DNA of 64,000 bases from Phycisphaerales bacterium (GCA_022446965.1 JAKVBV010000007.1:1-64000), one strand, 5' to 3'. Counted from the first letter of the stretch, positions 35,200 to 44,687 are shown. Numbers and translations are program-made. The notes: generated by a model not told the origin, from the sequence alone.

Positions 35200-36540
35200 T
35201 CAGACCCGCGCCACGGCGGGCGATGCCTTCAGACGGGCTTCGAACTCGCCGCGGAACTTGTTGACGATCGTCTTGACCGCCCAGTTGTTGCCGTCGGCAA
35301 GACCGCAGATGGTGGTGCCGGGCATCGTGCCCATCGAGTTGGCGATCTCAAGCAGGAGATCGAGGTCCTTGCCCGTGCCATTGCCCTGTTCGATTTTCAC
35401 CAGCAACTTGTACAGCCACTGGGCGCCTTCTCTGCATGGTGTGCATTGGCCGCAGGATTCGTTCTTGAAGAACCGGCTGATATTGCGGGCCACCATGATC
35501 ATGTCGGTGTGTTCATCGAAGACCGTGGGGCAGGCCGTACCCAGTCCGAGCACGTCGCATTGACGGCCGATGTCGAAGTCCATGGCGACGTCGTACTGGT
35601 CGGTGCCCAGAATGCCCATGCTTACACCGCCGGGGATGGCGCCCTTGTACGCGGCGCCACCACGCATGCCCTGACAGTAGTCATCGGACTCGATGAAGTC
35701 CTTGAGCGAGAAGCCCAGCCCGAGTTCGTATACCCCGGGGCGGTTCACATGGCCCGAAGCGCCCACAAGCTTGGTGCCGTAGGACGGTCCGGCGCCAATG
35801 CTCGACTCACATCCGAGTGTGGCGTACCAATCGGCGCCTTTGGAAATGATGTCCGGCACCGCGGCGAGCGTTTCCACGTTGTTGACGATCGTGGGGCGGC
35901 CGAACAGTCCTTTGATCGCGGGGAATGGCGGCTTGATGCGAGGCCAGCCACGCTTGCCTTCGATGGCTTCCAGCAGGCCGGTCTCTTCACCGCAGATGTA
36001 TGCCCCGGCACTGCGATGCATGTGGCAGTCGACCTTGAAGTCGACGGCGCCATTCAGCAGGCCGTTGCCGCCAAAGATGCCCATGTCGTAGGCCTCCTTG
36101 ATGGCGTTCTCCAGCACCTTGGCTTGATGGCGATACTCGCCGCGGATGAAGAAGTACGCGGTGTCGAGCTTGCATGCCCAACACGCGATGGCGATGCCTT
36201 CCAGCACGAGGTGCGGGTCGTAATCGACAAGCAGGCGATCCTTGAAGGTGCCCGGTTCGGCTTCGTCGCAGTTGATGGCCAGATAGCGACGTCCGCCATC
36301 GGGATCGGGCAGGAAGGTCCACTTCAATCCACATGGGAAGCCTGCGCCCCCGCGGCCACGCAACTGTGATGCCTTGACGGCCTCCGTCACATCGTCCGGA
36401 TCCATCGTGATGGCTTGCCGCAGGGCTTCGTATCCACCGGTGGCCTTGAATTGGGTGCCGCTGATGAGCGTCCGCTCGGCCGGGTCTGCCCAGGGCCAGG
36501 TGGGAATGCGCTTGGTGAGTACCGGTTCGTTCAGGAACAC
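35200..36540 (-). CDS. nuoF: NADH-quinone oxidoreductase subunit F (NuoF)
   Basis: The 446-residue flavoprotein subunit of complex I oxidises NADH. The FMN/NADH-binding region has LRGRGGAGFPCGLKW and NCDEAEPGTFKDR. The N3 [4Fe-4S] cluster motif is CGQCTPCREG with a later Cys in TTICGLADG. It overlaps a 72-codon gene (ten bases at the start) that separates it from nuoE. Confidence 0.97.
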   Translation of the reverse strand: MFLNEPVLTKRIPTWPWADPAERTLISGTQFKATGGYEALRQAITMDPDDVTEAVKASQLRGRGGAGFPCGLKWTFLPDPDGGRRYLAINCDEAEPGTFKDRLLVDYDPHLVLEGIAIACWACKLDTAYFFIRGEYRHQAKVLENAIKEAYDMGIFGGNGLLNGAVDFKVDCHMHRSAGAYICGEETGLLEAIEGKRGWPRIKPPFPAIKGLFGRPTIVNNVETLAAVPDIISKGADWYATLGCESSIGAGPSYGTKLVGASGHVNRPGVYELGLGFSLKDFIESDDYCQGMRGGAAYKGAIPGGVSMGILGTDQYDVAMDFDIGRQCDVLGLGTACPTVFDEHTDMIMVARNISRFFKNESCGQCTPCREGAQWLYKLLVKIEQGNGTGKDLDLLLEIANSMGTMPGTTICGLADGNNWAVKTIVNKFRGEFEARLKASPAVARV

Positions 36541-36749
36541 GTGTCGGCGTCCTTTGCTGCGGTCTCGGCGGGCATTTCCACTTCTTCGATCACGGTTCGA
36601 CGGAGGACCACATCGCCTTGCGTTGATTCGTGCGTTTCATGACGGATGGTTTCCGTCTTGGGACCCGCTGGCGTGCGCACCCCATGCATGATGTGCCCGG
36701 CAAACTCGCCGATGCATCGCATCAATGACTTGGGTTGCTCTTTCGTCAT
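36531..36749 (-). CDS. Small conserved-position ORF between nuoE and nuoF
   Basis: A 72-residue protein I do not recognise (starts MTKEQPKSLMRCIGEFAGH, ends with acidic residues and a Cys). Its ATG overlaps the nuoE stop by 4 bases and its stop overlaps the nuoF start by 10 bases, so it is tightly coupled on both sides. That makes it a real gene rather than a chance frame. The N-terminal half resembles a short helix with one Cys; the C-terminal half is charged. A complex I accessory or assembly role is inference only. Confidence 0.7.
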   Translation of the reverse strand: MTKEQPKSLMRCIGEFAGHIMHGVRTPAGPKTETIRHETHESTQGDVVLRRTVIEEVEMPAETAAKDADTCS

Positions 36750-37282
36750 GACGACTTGCTCGGCAGGTTGTCGATGATCTGGTCGAGCATCTCAATCGTG
36801 AGATTGTCGTGGCGATCATCATTGACGAGGCAGCACGGCGCGGTATCGCAGGCGCCCAGGCATTCCAAGGCCAGCAGTGTGAACTTGCCGTCGGCCGTGG
36901 TTTCATGGGGCTCGATGTCGAGTTTGGTGCGGAGGTGATCGAGGATCGCCTGGTGACCACATGCTTCACAAGCGATCGACTGACAGATGCCGATCACGTG
37001 TTCGCCCACCGGATGGGTGTGGTATTCCTCGTAGAACGTGGCGGTATCAAGCACGTCGCCAGGCGGGATGCCGAGGAAGTCGGCGACTTCAGCCATGGCC
37101 TGCAGCGGCAACCAGCCCACGTGGTGTTGCAGATCGTGCAGCACCGGCATCAGGGCACCGTGCTTATTTTCGTACTTGGGCAGGATGTCCTTCGTCCACG
37201 CGGCCTTGAGCGCGTCGTTCACGTACGGCTCGTCGCGCTTGTCAACCTTCATCGACCCACTGGGTTTGGCGTGCCACGTCAT
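36746..37282 (-). CDS. nuoE: NADH-quinone oxidoreductase subunit E (NuoE)
   Basis: A 178-residue thioredoxin-fold subunit with the N1a [2Fe-2S] cluster. The four ligands are visible as CQSIACEACG and CLGACDTAPCC. An N-terminal helical domain has HHVGWLPLQAMAEVADFLGIP and DTATFYEEYH. Overlaps with nuoD upstream and the small gene downstream are 4 bases each. Confidence 0.96.
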   Translation of the reverse strand: MTWHAKPSGSMKVDKRDEPYVNDALKAAWTKDILPKYENKHGALMPVLHDLQHHVGWLPLQAMAEVADFLGIPPGDVLDTATFYEEYHTHPVGEHVIGICQSIACEACGHQAILDHLRTKLDIEPHETTADGKFTLLALECLGACDTAPCCLVNDDRHDNLTIEMLDQIIDNLPSKSS

Positions 37283-38568
37283 CGGTCAAGCTCCGCCGCG
37301 ATGATGTTCAGCGATCCCAGCACGGCCACGAAGTCAGCCAGTTGATGGCCTTCGAGCATGCGGGCGAACGTCTGGTAGTTGATGAACGACGGTGGTCGTA
37401 CGGCCACACGCCAGGGGTTCTTGCCGCCGTCTGCCACGATGAAGTACCCCAACTCACCGTTGGGGCCTTCCACGCCGTTGTAGATCTCGCCCACCGGGGC
37501 GTTCCAACCGCGGTTGGTCATGATCAACTCGAAGTGTTGGATGGTGGCCTCGATCGAGCCGTACACGTCGCCCTTTTCGGGGATGTGCAGCTTGCCGTCG
37601 GGGCTGGCGTTGATCGGTCCGCCGGGGATGTTGTCGATGAGTTGATCGAGGATCTTCATCGACTGCTTGATCTCTTCCAGTCGCACGAGATACCGGGCAA
37701 GGCAGTCGCCATCCTGAGCCACCGGCACGGAGAACTTCACGGCTTCGGCGCCTTGTCCGTCCCAGTTGTCGGCGTAGCACAGATACGGCGAATCTTTGCG
37801 GAGGTCACGGGCTACGCCGGAAGCGCGAGCCAGCGGTCCGGTCAGCGACCACGCCGTGACTTCTTCGCCCGTCAGTGTGCCGATGCCCTGCACACGATCG
37901 ATGAAGATGCGGTTTCGGTTGAGCAGTGTCTCGATGTCGTTGACGGCCTTTGGCAGTCGTTCATCGATCAAGCTCCGCACCATCTTCTTGAAGATGTCTT
38001 CATCGGGCAGGTCACGCATCATGCCGCCCACGCGGGTCACGTCCGGGTGGAAGCGTTGCCCTGAGTAGAAGTCCATGATGTCGTAGATGAATTCGCGCTC
38101 GTTGAACCCGTAGAGGAAGCCGGTGAACGCGCCCAAGTCGAGTGCCGCGGCACCCACGCACAGCAGATGGCCTTGCAGTCGACCCAATTCCATCAGGATC
38201 GTGCGGACCACCTTGCAGCGGGGTGTGAGGTCGATGTCAAAGAGCTTCTCGACGGCCAGATGCCAGGCGACGTCGTTGAAGACCGGCGCCACGTAGTCCA
38301 TCCGGCTGATGGTGCACACGTACTGGTTGTAGTCGTGGTGCTCGCCGAGCTTCTCAAAGCCGCTATGCAGATAGCCGATGTGCGGCGTGGCCCGAACCAC
38401 TCGTTCGCCGTCGAGCTCGAGAATCACCCGCAAAGTGGTGTGCGTGGCTGGATGCTGGGGGCCAAAGTTGAGCACCCAACGATCGCCGCCTTGGGGGCGG
38501 TTCTCGAGGTAGTCGACATCGTCGATATCGACGTCGTAGGGCGTGGCTGGGGTGAGGGTGTAGGGCAT
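37279..38568 (-). CDS. nuoD: NADH-quinone oxidoreductase subunit D (NuoD)
   Basis: A 429-residue 49-kDa-type subunit forming the quinone site. Signature stretches are NFGPQHPATHTTLRV, PHIGYLHSGFEKL and the C-terminal IVADGGKNPWRVAVRPPSF. nuoC is not fused and not adjacent, and nuoA, B, H-N are outside the window. The ATG at 38568 removes a 43-residue upstream extension and lies 10 bases after a perfect TATACT. Confidence 0.96.
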   Translation of the reverse strand: MPYTLTPATPYDVDIDDVDYLENRPQGGDRWVLNFGPQHPATHTTLRVILELDGERVVRATPHIGYLHSGFEKLGEHHDYNQYVCTISRMDYVAPVFNDVAWHLAVEKLFDIDLTPRCKVVRTILMELGRLQGHLLCVGAAALDLGAFTGFLYGFNEREFIYDIMDFYSGQRFHPDVTRVGGMMRDLPDEDIFKKMVRSLIDERLPKAVNDIETLLNRNRIFIDRVQGIGTLTGEEVTAWSLTGPLARASGVARDLRKDSPYLCYADNWDGQGAEAVKFSVPVAQDGDCLARYLVRLEEIKQSMKILDQLIDNIPGGPINASPDGKLHIPEKGDVYGSIEATIQHFELIMTNRGWNAPVGEIYNGVEGPNGELGYFIVADGGKNPWRVAVRPPSFINYQTFARMLEGHQLADFVAVLGSLNIIAAELDR

Positions 38569-38578
38569 GAAAAGACGC

Positions 38579-38584
38579 AGTATA
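38579..38584 (-). promoter_or_regulatory. -10-like TATACT for the nuoDE-orf72-nuoF operon
   Basis: TATACT on the minus strand ends 10 bases before the nuoD ATG. No SD is seen in the interval, which reads as a near-leaderless start. Confidence 0.5.
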
Positions 38585-38612
38585 GGGCCGTGCGCGGCCC
38601 TGTCCGCCTTTC

Positions 38613-40340
38613 TCAGGCGCGGAAGACGGCCCCGAGCTTTCGGCCCATCAGCACGCTGGCCCCCACGAGGGTCACCGCGAGCAGGGCCATGGCCCACACG
38701 CCCATGGCGCTGGCGATGCCGGCCCCGTCGCCGAGGCGTTCGAACAGCACGTAGATCGCCTTGGTGACCGGATAATCAGCCGCTCGCTGGGCCAGAATGA
38801 GCGAATCACTCACTTCCAGCATCGCAAAGGCGAAGGCCAACAGGCCCCCGGCGATGAGATTGGCCATCAACAGGGGCACCACTACGGTGCGGACGGCCTT
38901 GAGGGGCGAGGCCCCCAGCATGACGGCAGCTTCTTCCAGTTGAGGCGAGGTCTGTTGCAAACCGGCCACGGCGCTTCGCACCACGTACGGCAGCCGCCGC
39001 ACGCCGTAGGCGACGATGAGCAGCAGCACGGGATCGGGGTCGGACCCGATCACACTGACCATGCCGTGCAGAGGGTCGCCTTCGCCAAAGGGCCATCGGA
39101 AGGTCATGGCCACATAGCCGAAGGCCATCACCAGACCTGGTACGGCCAAGGGCAACATGGCCAGTGCATCAAGCACGGTGCGACCACGAATCTTCACCCG
39201 TACGAGCAGGTAGGCGATGGCCAGTCCGATCACGATGTCAGCGCCAGTGGCGATGGAGGCGTAGAACAGACTGTTGCGTACGGACCCCGACGCCATCGGG
39301 TGTGTGAGTGCCTGGTCGTAGTGGCTCAATGTGAGTGATGTGGGCAGCACGGTGTCGTACCACGTTCCCGGGGGCGCGAGTGAAGCCAGCACCACGCTGA
39401 TGTGCGGCAACACCGCCAGCAGACTGATGCCGCCGAGAAATACCACGGCCCCGGCCGCTTGCCACCCGTGCAATGGTCGCGGCGTGAAGCGCAGCGACGC
39501 ACGGCCTGCGGTGGCGGTGTCTGCAGAGCCAAGCACCACCTTGCCCAGCAGGTACATGCCTGCCGCAAGCGCGAGCAGCACCACGGTCAATGCGTACGGT
39601 TCACGGGAGACTTCCATCTCCTTGATGCCGTTGAAGATCTGGACCGGCGTGACCTGCTGATAGTCGAACATCAACGGTGTACCCAACTCTGTGAGCGACC
39701 AGATGAAGACGATCGTGCACCCGGCAAAGAGCCCCGGTCGCATCAGCGGCACCACGACGTCCTTGATGCGTTGCCAGCGAGAGGCGCCTAGGCCTTGGGC
39801 TGCCTCTTCCAGTGCCGGATCCTGATTGGCCAGCGCGGCGGCGGCGTTCAGATAGATGATGGGATACAGGTGCAGTGCTTCGACCACGACCACCGCCCAG
39901 AAACCACCGGCGCCGATGAAGTCGATGCCTTCGCTGCAGATGCCCAGGTCCACGAGCATCGTGCTGAGGGCGCCGTATCGACCCAACAGATGGTGCAGGC
40001 CGATGGCACCCACAAAAGGCGGAAGAATCAGCGGCACCAGCACGCATGCTTCGAGAATGCGGCGGCCGGGATACAGACACCGCACTGAGATGAGCGCCAT
40101 GGGGATGGCCATCACCATGCACAGGCCGGTGGTGCACACCGCGATCATCAGGGCATTGACCAGCCCAGTTCGAGTGGATGGATCACGCAGCACATCAAGC
40201 ACGTGAAAGAAGGTGAAGCCGCCGTCATCGGCGACAAAGCCCTCGGACACCGTCAGCCAGATGGGATACAGCAGCGTCGCCGCGAGCACGGCAAGCAGCG
40301 TGATGAAGATGATCCAGGATCCCGTGCCAGCCCGGCGCAT
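38613..40340 (-). CDS. ABC transporter permease, fused FbpB/iron type
   Basis: A 575-residue inner-membrane protein with two fused binding-protein-dependent permease halves. Each half has its EAA coupling loop: EEAAQGLGASRWQRIKDVVV near residue 180 and EEAAVMLGASPLKAVRTVVV near residue 480. The organisation matches iron(III) or thiamine importers, and about twelve hydrophobic segments are present. No ATPase or binding-protein gene is adjacent. TAGGCT lies 6 bases before the ATG. Confidence 0.88.
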   Translation of the reverse strand: MRRAGTGSWIIFITLLAVLAATLLYPIWLTVSEGFVADDGGFTFFHVLDVLRDPSTRTGLVNALMIAVCTTGLCMVMAIPMALISVRCLYPGRRILEACVLVPLILPPFVGAIGLHHLLGRYGALSTMLVDLGICSEGIDFIGAGGFWAVVVVEALHLYPIIYLNAAAALANQDPALEEAAQGLGASRWQRIKDVVVPLMRPGLFAGCTIVFIWSLTELGTPLMFDYQQVTPVQIFNGIKEMEVSREPYALTVVLLALAAGMYLLGKVVLGSADTATAGRASLRFTPRPLHGWQAAGAVVFLGGISLLAVLPHISVVLASLAPPGTWYDTVLPTSLTLSHYDQALTHPMASGSVRNSLFYASIATGADIVIGLAIAYLLVRVKIRGRTVLDALAMLPLAVPGLVMAFGYVAMTFRWPFGEGDPLHGMVSVIGSDPDPVLLLIVAYGVRRLPYVVRSAVAGLQQTSPQLEEAAVMLGASPLKAVRTVVVPLLMANLIAGGLLAFAFAMLEVSDSLILAQRAADYPVTKAIYVLFERLGDGAGIASAMGVWAMALLAVTLVGASVLMGRKLGAVFRA

Positions 40341-40346
40341 GGCCGC

Positions 40347-40352
40347 AGCCTA
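40347..40352 (-). promoter_or_regulatory. -10-like TAGGCT for the ABC permease
   Basis: TAGGCT on the minus strand ends 6 bases before the ATG at 40340, with no SD. Confidence 0.38.
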
Positions 40353-40369
40353 GCCGACTGTGCGGTGGC

Positions 40370-41923
40370 TCACGTGTCCCAGTAGCTCAGGAACAGCAGC
40401 AGGTCGTCCACGCCGACCATGTCGTCGCCGTCGAGATCAGCCGGGTGACCGGGGTTGTGGCCCCAGGCCTTGAGCACGATCAGCAGGTCGGTGACGTTTA
40501 CGGCGCCGTCGCCATTGATGTCGCCCGGGTTGGACGAGCCTGCGTCGGCATCGCTCCACCAGGCCAGGGCCACATCGGTCGAACTCGCCCCGCTGCCAGC
40601 GTCATTGGAGGTTACCTGCAGTTCATAAGTACCCGGCTCGAGGCCGGTGATGTGCAGGTGTTCCACGTTGCCCACGGTTGATCGACTCGCGACGTTTCCG
40701 CTCACCCATTCGGTCGCACCGTCGCCGAGCAGCGAGATGGTGTCGTTGCCCGACACGAGGCGAAGCTCAAGGTCAAGATCAGCCACCCACCACACGCCGT
40801 AGTTGGAGGCGCTGGAGACACCGCGGTTCCACACGGCCACGGCGTTGAATACGTCGGCGGTGCTGGTACTGGTGAATCGGAACGTGGCGATGCCGCCCTC
40901 GGCCACAGTCTCAAAGGCCCAGCCCGATGTGCTGCCGGATCCACCCGAGGCCACCTGGCCGGCCGTGAGCAGCTGGTGCGATCGGTCGATGTTCATGTGG
41001 CCAGCGCCGCAATTGAGATCGAGTGCTTGGGTGCTCAGGCCGCGATCAGCGCCGGTTGCAACGGCATCATTCGACCAAGGCACGCCGCTGGTGTTCTGAT
41101 GCACGGCACCGGCCATGAGCGCGGCCTTGATGGTTTCGGAGGCTTCGCCGTCGGCGCCCAGATCTGCGTCGACTGCGGTCTGCACCAACATGCTGGCGCC
41201 ACCCGACACGATGCCGGTGCACTGGCTGGTCGTGTACAGCGGGCCCACGAGATCGGGGCGCACGCGGTTCTGTCCATCGCCGAGGGTCCACAGGCCGCCG
41301 GAGTGTTGCCCGTCGCGTCGGCCCACGGCGATCGAATTGAAGGCACCAGCAAGGAGGTGCACCTGTTCGGCCGAATTGTTGAGGCCCACGCAGACGACGT
41401 CGTCGTCGCGCTCGATCATGAAGTCGAGCTTTCGGTTGGCACGCAGGTCTAGGGTCTCGTTGCCGAACTGGGCCACCCAGGAGTGGTTCCACACCTTGAT
41501 GATCGGCACATGGTCCGGAGCCGCGGTCGTGTTCACGTGCAGGTAGTGGTTGGTCAAGAACCCGTTGGCGTTGTAGCAGTACACGTACGACACGCCGCGT
41601 GCGAGCCCTTCCGAGGCGCCAAAGAAGTGCTTGGCCACCATGGTGGCGTGGGAGCTCGGCTGCGTGGAGCCACCGCCGGGGCGAATGTACAGCGGGTGGT
41701 CGAGGTCGGAATCATTGGGATTGGGGATGTACTCCCCGCTTGAGCCTTGCGCTTCGACTTGTGCGAGCACCACGTCTTCACCTGTAGGCATGTCCGTTTC
41801 GCCCACACGCTCGAGCAGTGACGCCCAGCCGCAGTTCACCAACCAACCAGGCAGGTCACCGGCCATGGTGGCCGAGACGATGCCAAGAGCAAGGCAGGAT
41901 GCAAATCCGCTGGCTGGGCGCAT
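40370..41923 (-). CDS. Subtilase-like (S8) protein with dockerin-type C-terminus
   Basis: A 517-residue exported protein. After the signal peptide, a subtilisin-fold pattern is visible: VVLAQVEAQG near residue 55 where the catalytic Asp would be Glu57, SHATMVAKHFFG with His92, VWNHSWV with the oxyanion Asn146, and TTSQCTGIVSGG with Ser233. A pre-peptidase-like beta domain (about residues 320-455) and two dockerin repeats (DINGDGAVNVTDLLIVLKAW, DLDGDDMVGVDDLLLFL) follow. Activity is doubtful because the Asp is replaced. Confidence 0.7.
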   Translation of the reverse strand: MRPASGFASCLALGIVSATMAGDLPGWLVNCGWASLLERVGETDMPTGEDVVLAQVEAQGSSGEYIPNPNDSDLDHPLYIRPGGGSTQPSSHATMVAKHFFGASEGLARGVSYVYCYNANGFLTNHYLHVNTTAAPDHVPIIKVWNHSWVAQFGNETLDLRANRKLDFMIERDDDVVCVGLNNSAEQVHLLAGAFNSIAVGRRDGQHSGGLWTLGDGQNRVRPDLVGPLYTTSQCTGIVSGGASMLVQTAVDADLGADGEASETIKAALMAGAVHQNTSGVPWSNDAVATGADRGLSTQALDLNCGAGHMNIDRSHQLLTAGQVASGGSGSTSGWAFETVAEGGIATFRFTSTSTADVFNAVAVWNRGVSSASNYGVWWVADLDLELRLVSGNDTISLLGDGATEWVSGNVASRSTVGNVEHLHITGLEPGTYELQVTSNDAGSGASSTDVALAWWSDADAGSSNPGDINGDGAVNVTDLLIVLKAWGHNPGHPADLDGDDMVGVDDLLLFLSYWDT

Positions 41924-42016
41924 GTGGCGTGGTCTCTTCTTCAGTCCAAGTCGCGGTGGCCCAAAGCAATGAGGACCGTTCCTCAGGCTACCGCGCCACA
42001 GGCACTGGGCAAGAGG

Positions 42017-42658
42017 TCAATGGCCCAGTCGGGCCGCGATTTCTGCCAGAAGCAGCCCTTCAGCGTCGCGATCGCGAGATTCCGGGACCTCCACCGTGCT
42101 TGGCGTGGTTTCCCATGTTGGGTCATCAACCAGAGGACGCTCCCACGATGTGGTCTGTAAGGTCCAGGATCCGAGGTTGCGACCGGGTTTGTACACCCGT
42201 TCCACCCACACCCAGGCTCGGACATCCACCGGGCCGCTGGTGGCGGTCAGTGGGGTGTCGAGATCCAGCCCCAGCAGGTCTGGTTCGGACAATGTGCCTT
42301 GATCCGTATGGGCCAGCGGTGGCCCGGCGGCGGGAGAAAACTCGATTCGCACTCGTCGAGCGGTATTGCCGAGCGTGTTGAGGGCGGCCAATTCCGGGTC
42401 GGAGGTGCCAGCGGTCCATGGTTCAAGCATGGATGCGGTCTGACGGGCTCGGGTTTCGATCAGGCCGCCACGGCGATCCAAGATGGTCGGTTCCAGCCCT
42501 TTACTGCGAATCACAGCAACCGCGGCGTCAAAAGCGTCCGAATAGTGCCCCGCCTCAATGGTGATTTGGGCGCGGTCCTCAGGACGAGGTTGGCTTGTGC
42601 AGGTTGTGAGGCCTGTCACGACCAGAAGGAGGACGAGTTTTGGGACCTGGGCGAGCAC
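42017..42658 (-). CDS. Predicted lipoprotein of unknown function
   Basis: A 213-residue protein with a lipoprotein signal: hydrophobic LVLLLVVTGL then TTC as lipobox with Cys at about residue 20. The mature domain (about residues 30-150) has alternating strands and helices (ITIEAGHYSDAFDAAVAVIR) but no known motif. Start codon is GTG, 6 bases after TAGACT on the minus strand. Confidence 0.65.
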   Translation of the reverse strand: MLAQVPKLVLLLVVTGLTTCTSQPRPEDRAQITIEAGHYSDAFDAAVAVIRSKGLEPTILDRRGGLIETRARQTASMLEPWTAGTSDPELAALNTLGNTARRVRIEFSPAAGPPLAHTDQGTLSEPDLLGLDLDTPLTATSGPVDVRAWVWVERVYKPGRNLGSWTLQTTSWERPLVDDPTWETTPSTVEVPESRDRDAEGLLLAEIAARLGH

Positions 42659-42664
42659 GTGGTG

Positions 42665-42670
42665 AGTCTA
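42665..42670 (-). promoter_or_regulatory. -10-like TAGACT for the lipoprotein gene
   Basis: TAGACT preceded by GG ends 6 bases before the GTG start at 42658; no SD. Confidence 0.4.
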
Positions 42671-42745
42671 CCAGTGACGAATGCCGACCATTGACCTGAG
42701 GGGCAATTGGTGTACCTTTGGAGGTCTACCAGTGGCAGGCCGGCT

Positions 42746-44659
42746 ATGGCAGGAAAGGCGAAGAAGGTCGGAATCTTGAGTCAATATCGGACTGTGGCGA
42801 TGCTTGGATGCGTCGTGCTGTGCATGGGTGCAGCCGGCGGCGATCAAGTGCAGTTGCCCACCACCGTGGACGACTTCTTCCAGCCCGGTACGCAGCCGCT
42901 CCCAGAGGGCTTTCAGGAGTTTGAAGTGACGTCGATGGCGTGCACCACGTGCCATGCCTTCGACTCTGATGACAATCCGGATGAGATCACCGCTCCGGTG
43001 GACAACTGGGCCATGAGCTTGATGGCCCAGTCCATGCGCGACCCTGTCTTCCAAGCCGCAGTCACCATCAGCAACCAAGATGCTGCAGGCAGTGGCGGAT
43101 TCTGTTTCCGCTGCCACGCGCCGGCGGCCTTTGGCACCGGTCGCGGCCTTGACGGCAACTTTGACGATCTCATTGCCCCCGACGATTTCGATGGCGTGAA
43201 CTGTGGGTTCTGCCACCGCATCGTTGACCCTGTCTACGACGACGAGAACCCCGAGCAGGATGTGGACATCATCCAGGCGCTGCTCGACGACGGCACCTAT
43301 CCCGATCCAGACGAGCCAGGCAATGGCCGCTTCATCTTCGATCCTCGTGACGATCGACGTGGCCCATTGGACCCTGCGATCAACATGCACGGTGCGGCAC
43401 AGATCGTGGTGTCACCGCACCACAGCGAAGCATCGGTGTGCGCGTCATGTCATGACCTGAGCAACCCGGTCTTCTCCTTGCAGGACGACGGCACATGGGC
43501 GCTCAACACCGTGGGTCAGCCACACGAATCGCAGTTGATGGATGAGATGTTCCCCGAGCAGCGCACATACAGCGAGTGGCTTGCATCCTCGTTCGCCGAC
43601 GAAGGCGTAGCGTTCCCTGACGGCCGCTTCGGTGGCGAAGGGCATCCCGATGGTGTGATGCGATCTTGCCAGGATTGCCACATGCCCAAGATGCACGGGG
43701 CCAATTGCGCCTTCTGGTACGACCCGAACATCGGAACCCATGATGATCTCGATCAACACGCGCTCAAGGGTGGCGACACTTGGGTGATCGGTGCAGTGCA
43801 TGATCTGCACGACCCCTATGACACCAATCTCAGCGAAGAGCGCGTGCAACTGGCGATCAATCGCACAGTGGCACAGCTGCAGAACGCTTCCGACATGAAC
43901 GTGGTGCAGATTGGCGACGTGCTCGACGTTCGCATCACCAACTGGTCGGGCCACAAGCTTCCCACGGGTTTCCCGGAAGGTCGCCGCATGTGGGTGCAGG
44001 TGAAGTTTCTCGATGAGAACGATGATGTGATCGAAGAGATCGGTGGCTACGACTACGACACCGCCACGCTCGATACCGACGGCGCCACCGTGTTCGAAAT
44101 GAAGCTTGGCATGGATGAAGCCGTGGCCGCGGCCGCAAATCTCGAGCCAGGCGAATCGTTCCACCTAGTGTTGAACAACGTGATCCTGAAGGACAACCGC
44201 ATTCCGCCGGTGGGCTTCACGAACAGCGAGTTCGAGGCGATTCGCGCTGCACCCGTGGGTGAGACCTACGAGGACGGCCAGCATTGGCACGATTCCTACT
44301 ATCAGATCCCGGCTGGTGCCTCGAGCGCCATGGTGAATCTCTGGTTCCAGACGTCCAGCCGCGAGTACATGGAGTTCCTTCGCGACGCCAACGTCACCGA
44401 CAACCGTGGCCAGATTGCATGGGACGCTTACGTGGCCCGCGGCAAGTCGGCCCCGGTCGTGATGGATGCGCATGTGATCGAACTTGATAATGTCGGCCTT
44501 GGCGGCGACGCCAACGGTGACGGCGTGGTCGATGTGATCGATCTGCTGATGGTGCTGGCCGACTTCGGCCCATGCGAGGGCTGTGACACCGACTTCAACG
44601 GCGACGGGATCGTGGGCGTTGACGAAGTGCTTGTGATCCTCTCCAACTGGACGACGTAA
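42746..44659 (+). CDS. Secreted multihaem cytochrome c with dockerin-type C-terminus
   Basis: A 637-residue exported protein. Five CxxCH haem-attachment motifs are visible: CTTCH (66-70), CFRCH (120-124), CGFCH (153-157), CASCH (232-236) and CQDCH (308-312). A beta-sandwich-like region follows from about residue 390 (SGHKLPTGFPEGRRMWV). The last 53 residues are two dockerin repeats (DANGDGVVDVIDLLMVLADF, DFNGDGIVGVDEVLVIL). The N-terminal hydrophobic segment serves as signal peptide. The ATG at 42746 is chosen over a TTG at 42707. Confidence 0.82.
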   Translation: MAGKAKKVGILSQYRTVAMLGCVVLCMGAAGGDQVQLPTTVDDFFQPGTQPLPEGFQEFEVTSMACTTCHAFDSDDNPDEITAPVDNWAMSLMAQSMRDPVFQAAVTISNQDAAGSGGFCFRCHAPAAFGTGRGLDGNFDDLIAPDDFDGVNCGFCHRIVDPVYDDENPEQDVDIIQALLDDGTYPDPDEPGNGRFIFDPRDDRRGPLDPAINMHGAAQIVVSPHHSEASVCASCHDLSNPVFSLQDDGTWALNTVGQPHESQLMDEMFPEQRTYSEWLASSFADEGVAFPDGRFGGEGHPDGVMRSCQDCHMPKMHGANCAFWYDPNIGTHDDLDQHALKGGDTWVIGAVHDLHDPYDTNLSEERVQLAINRTVAQLQNASDMNVVQIGDVLDVRITNWSGHKLPTGFPEGRRMWVQVKFLDENDDVIEEIGGYDYDTATLDTDGATVFEMKLGMDEAVAAAANLEPGESFHLVLNNVILKDNRIPPVGFTNSEFEAIRAAPVGETYEDGQHWHDSYYQIPAGASSAMVNLWFQTSSREYMEFLRDANVTDNRGQIAWDAYVARGKSAPVVMDAHVIELDNVGLGGDANGDGVVDVIDLLMVLADFGPCEGCDTDFNGDGIVGVDEVLVILSNWTT

Positions 44660-44681
44660 GAGGTGCCAGCCCCTTTTGCGG

Positions 44682-44687
44682 TAGAAT
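44682..44687 (+). promoter_or_regulatory. -10-like TAGAAT for pyrB
   Basis: TTTTGCGGTAGAATCC places TAGAAT 9 bases before the pyrB ATG without SD. The GCGGTA-AT context resembles the der/gmk arms. Confidence 0.42.

Noticed and set aside
35131-36369. 412-residue frame antisense to nuoF
   Set aside because: Covers nuoF fully; product has no recognisable domain.
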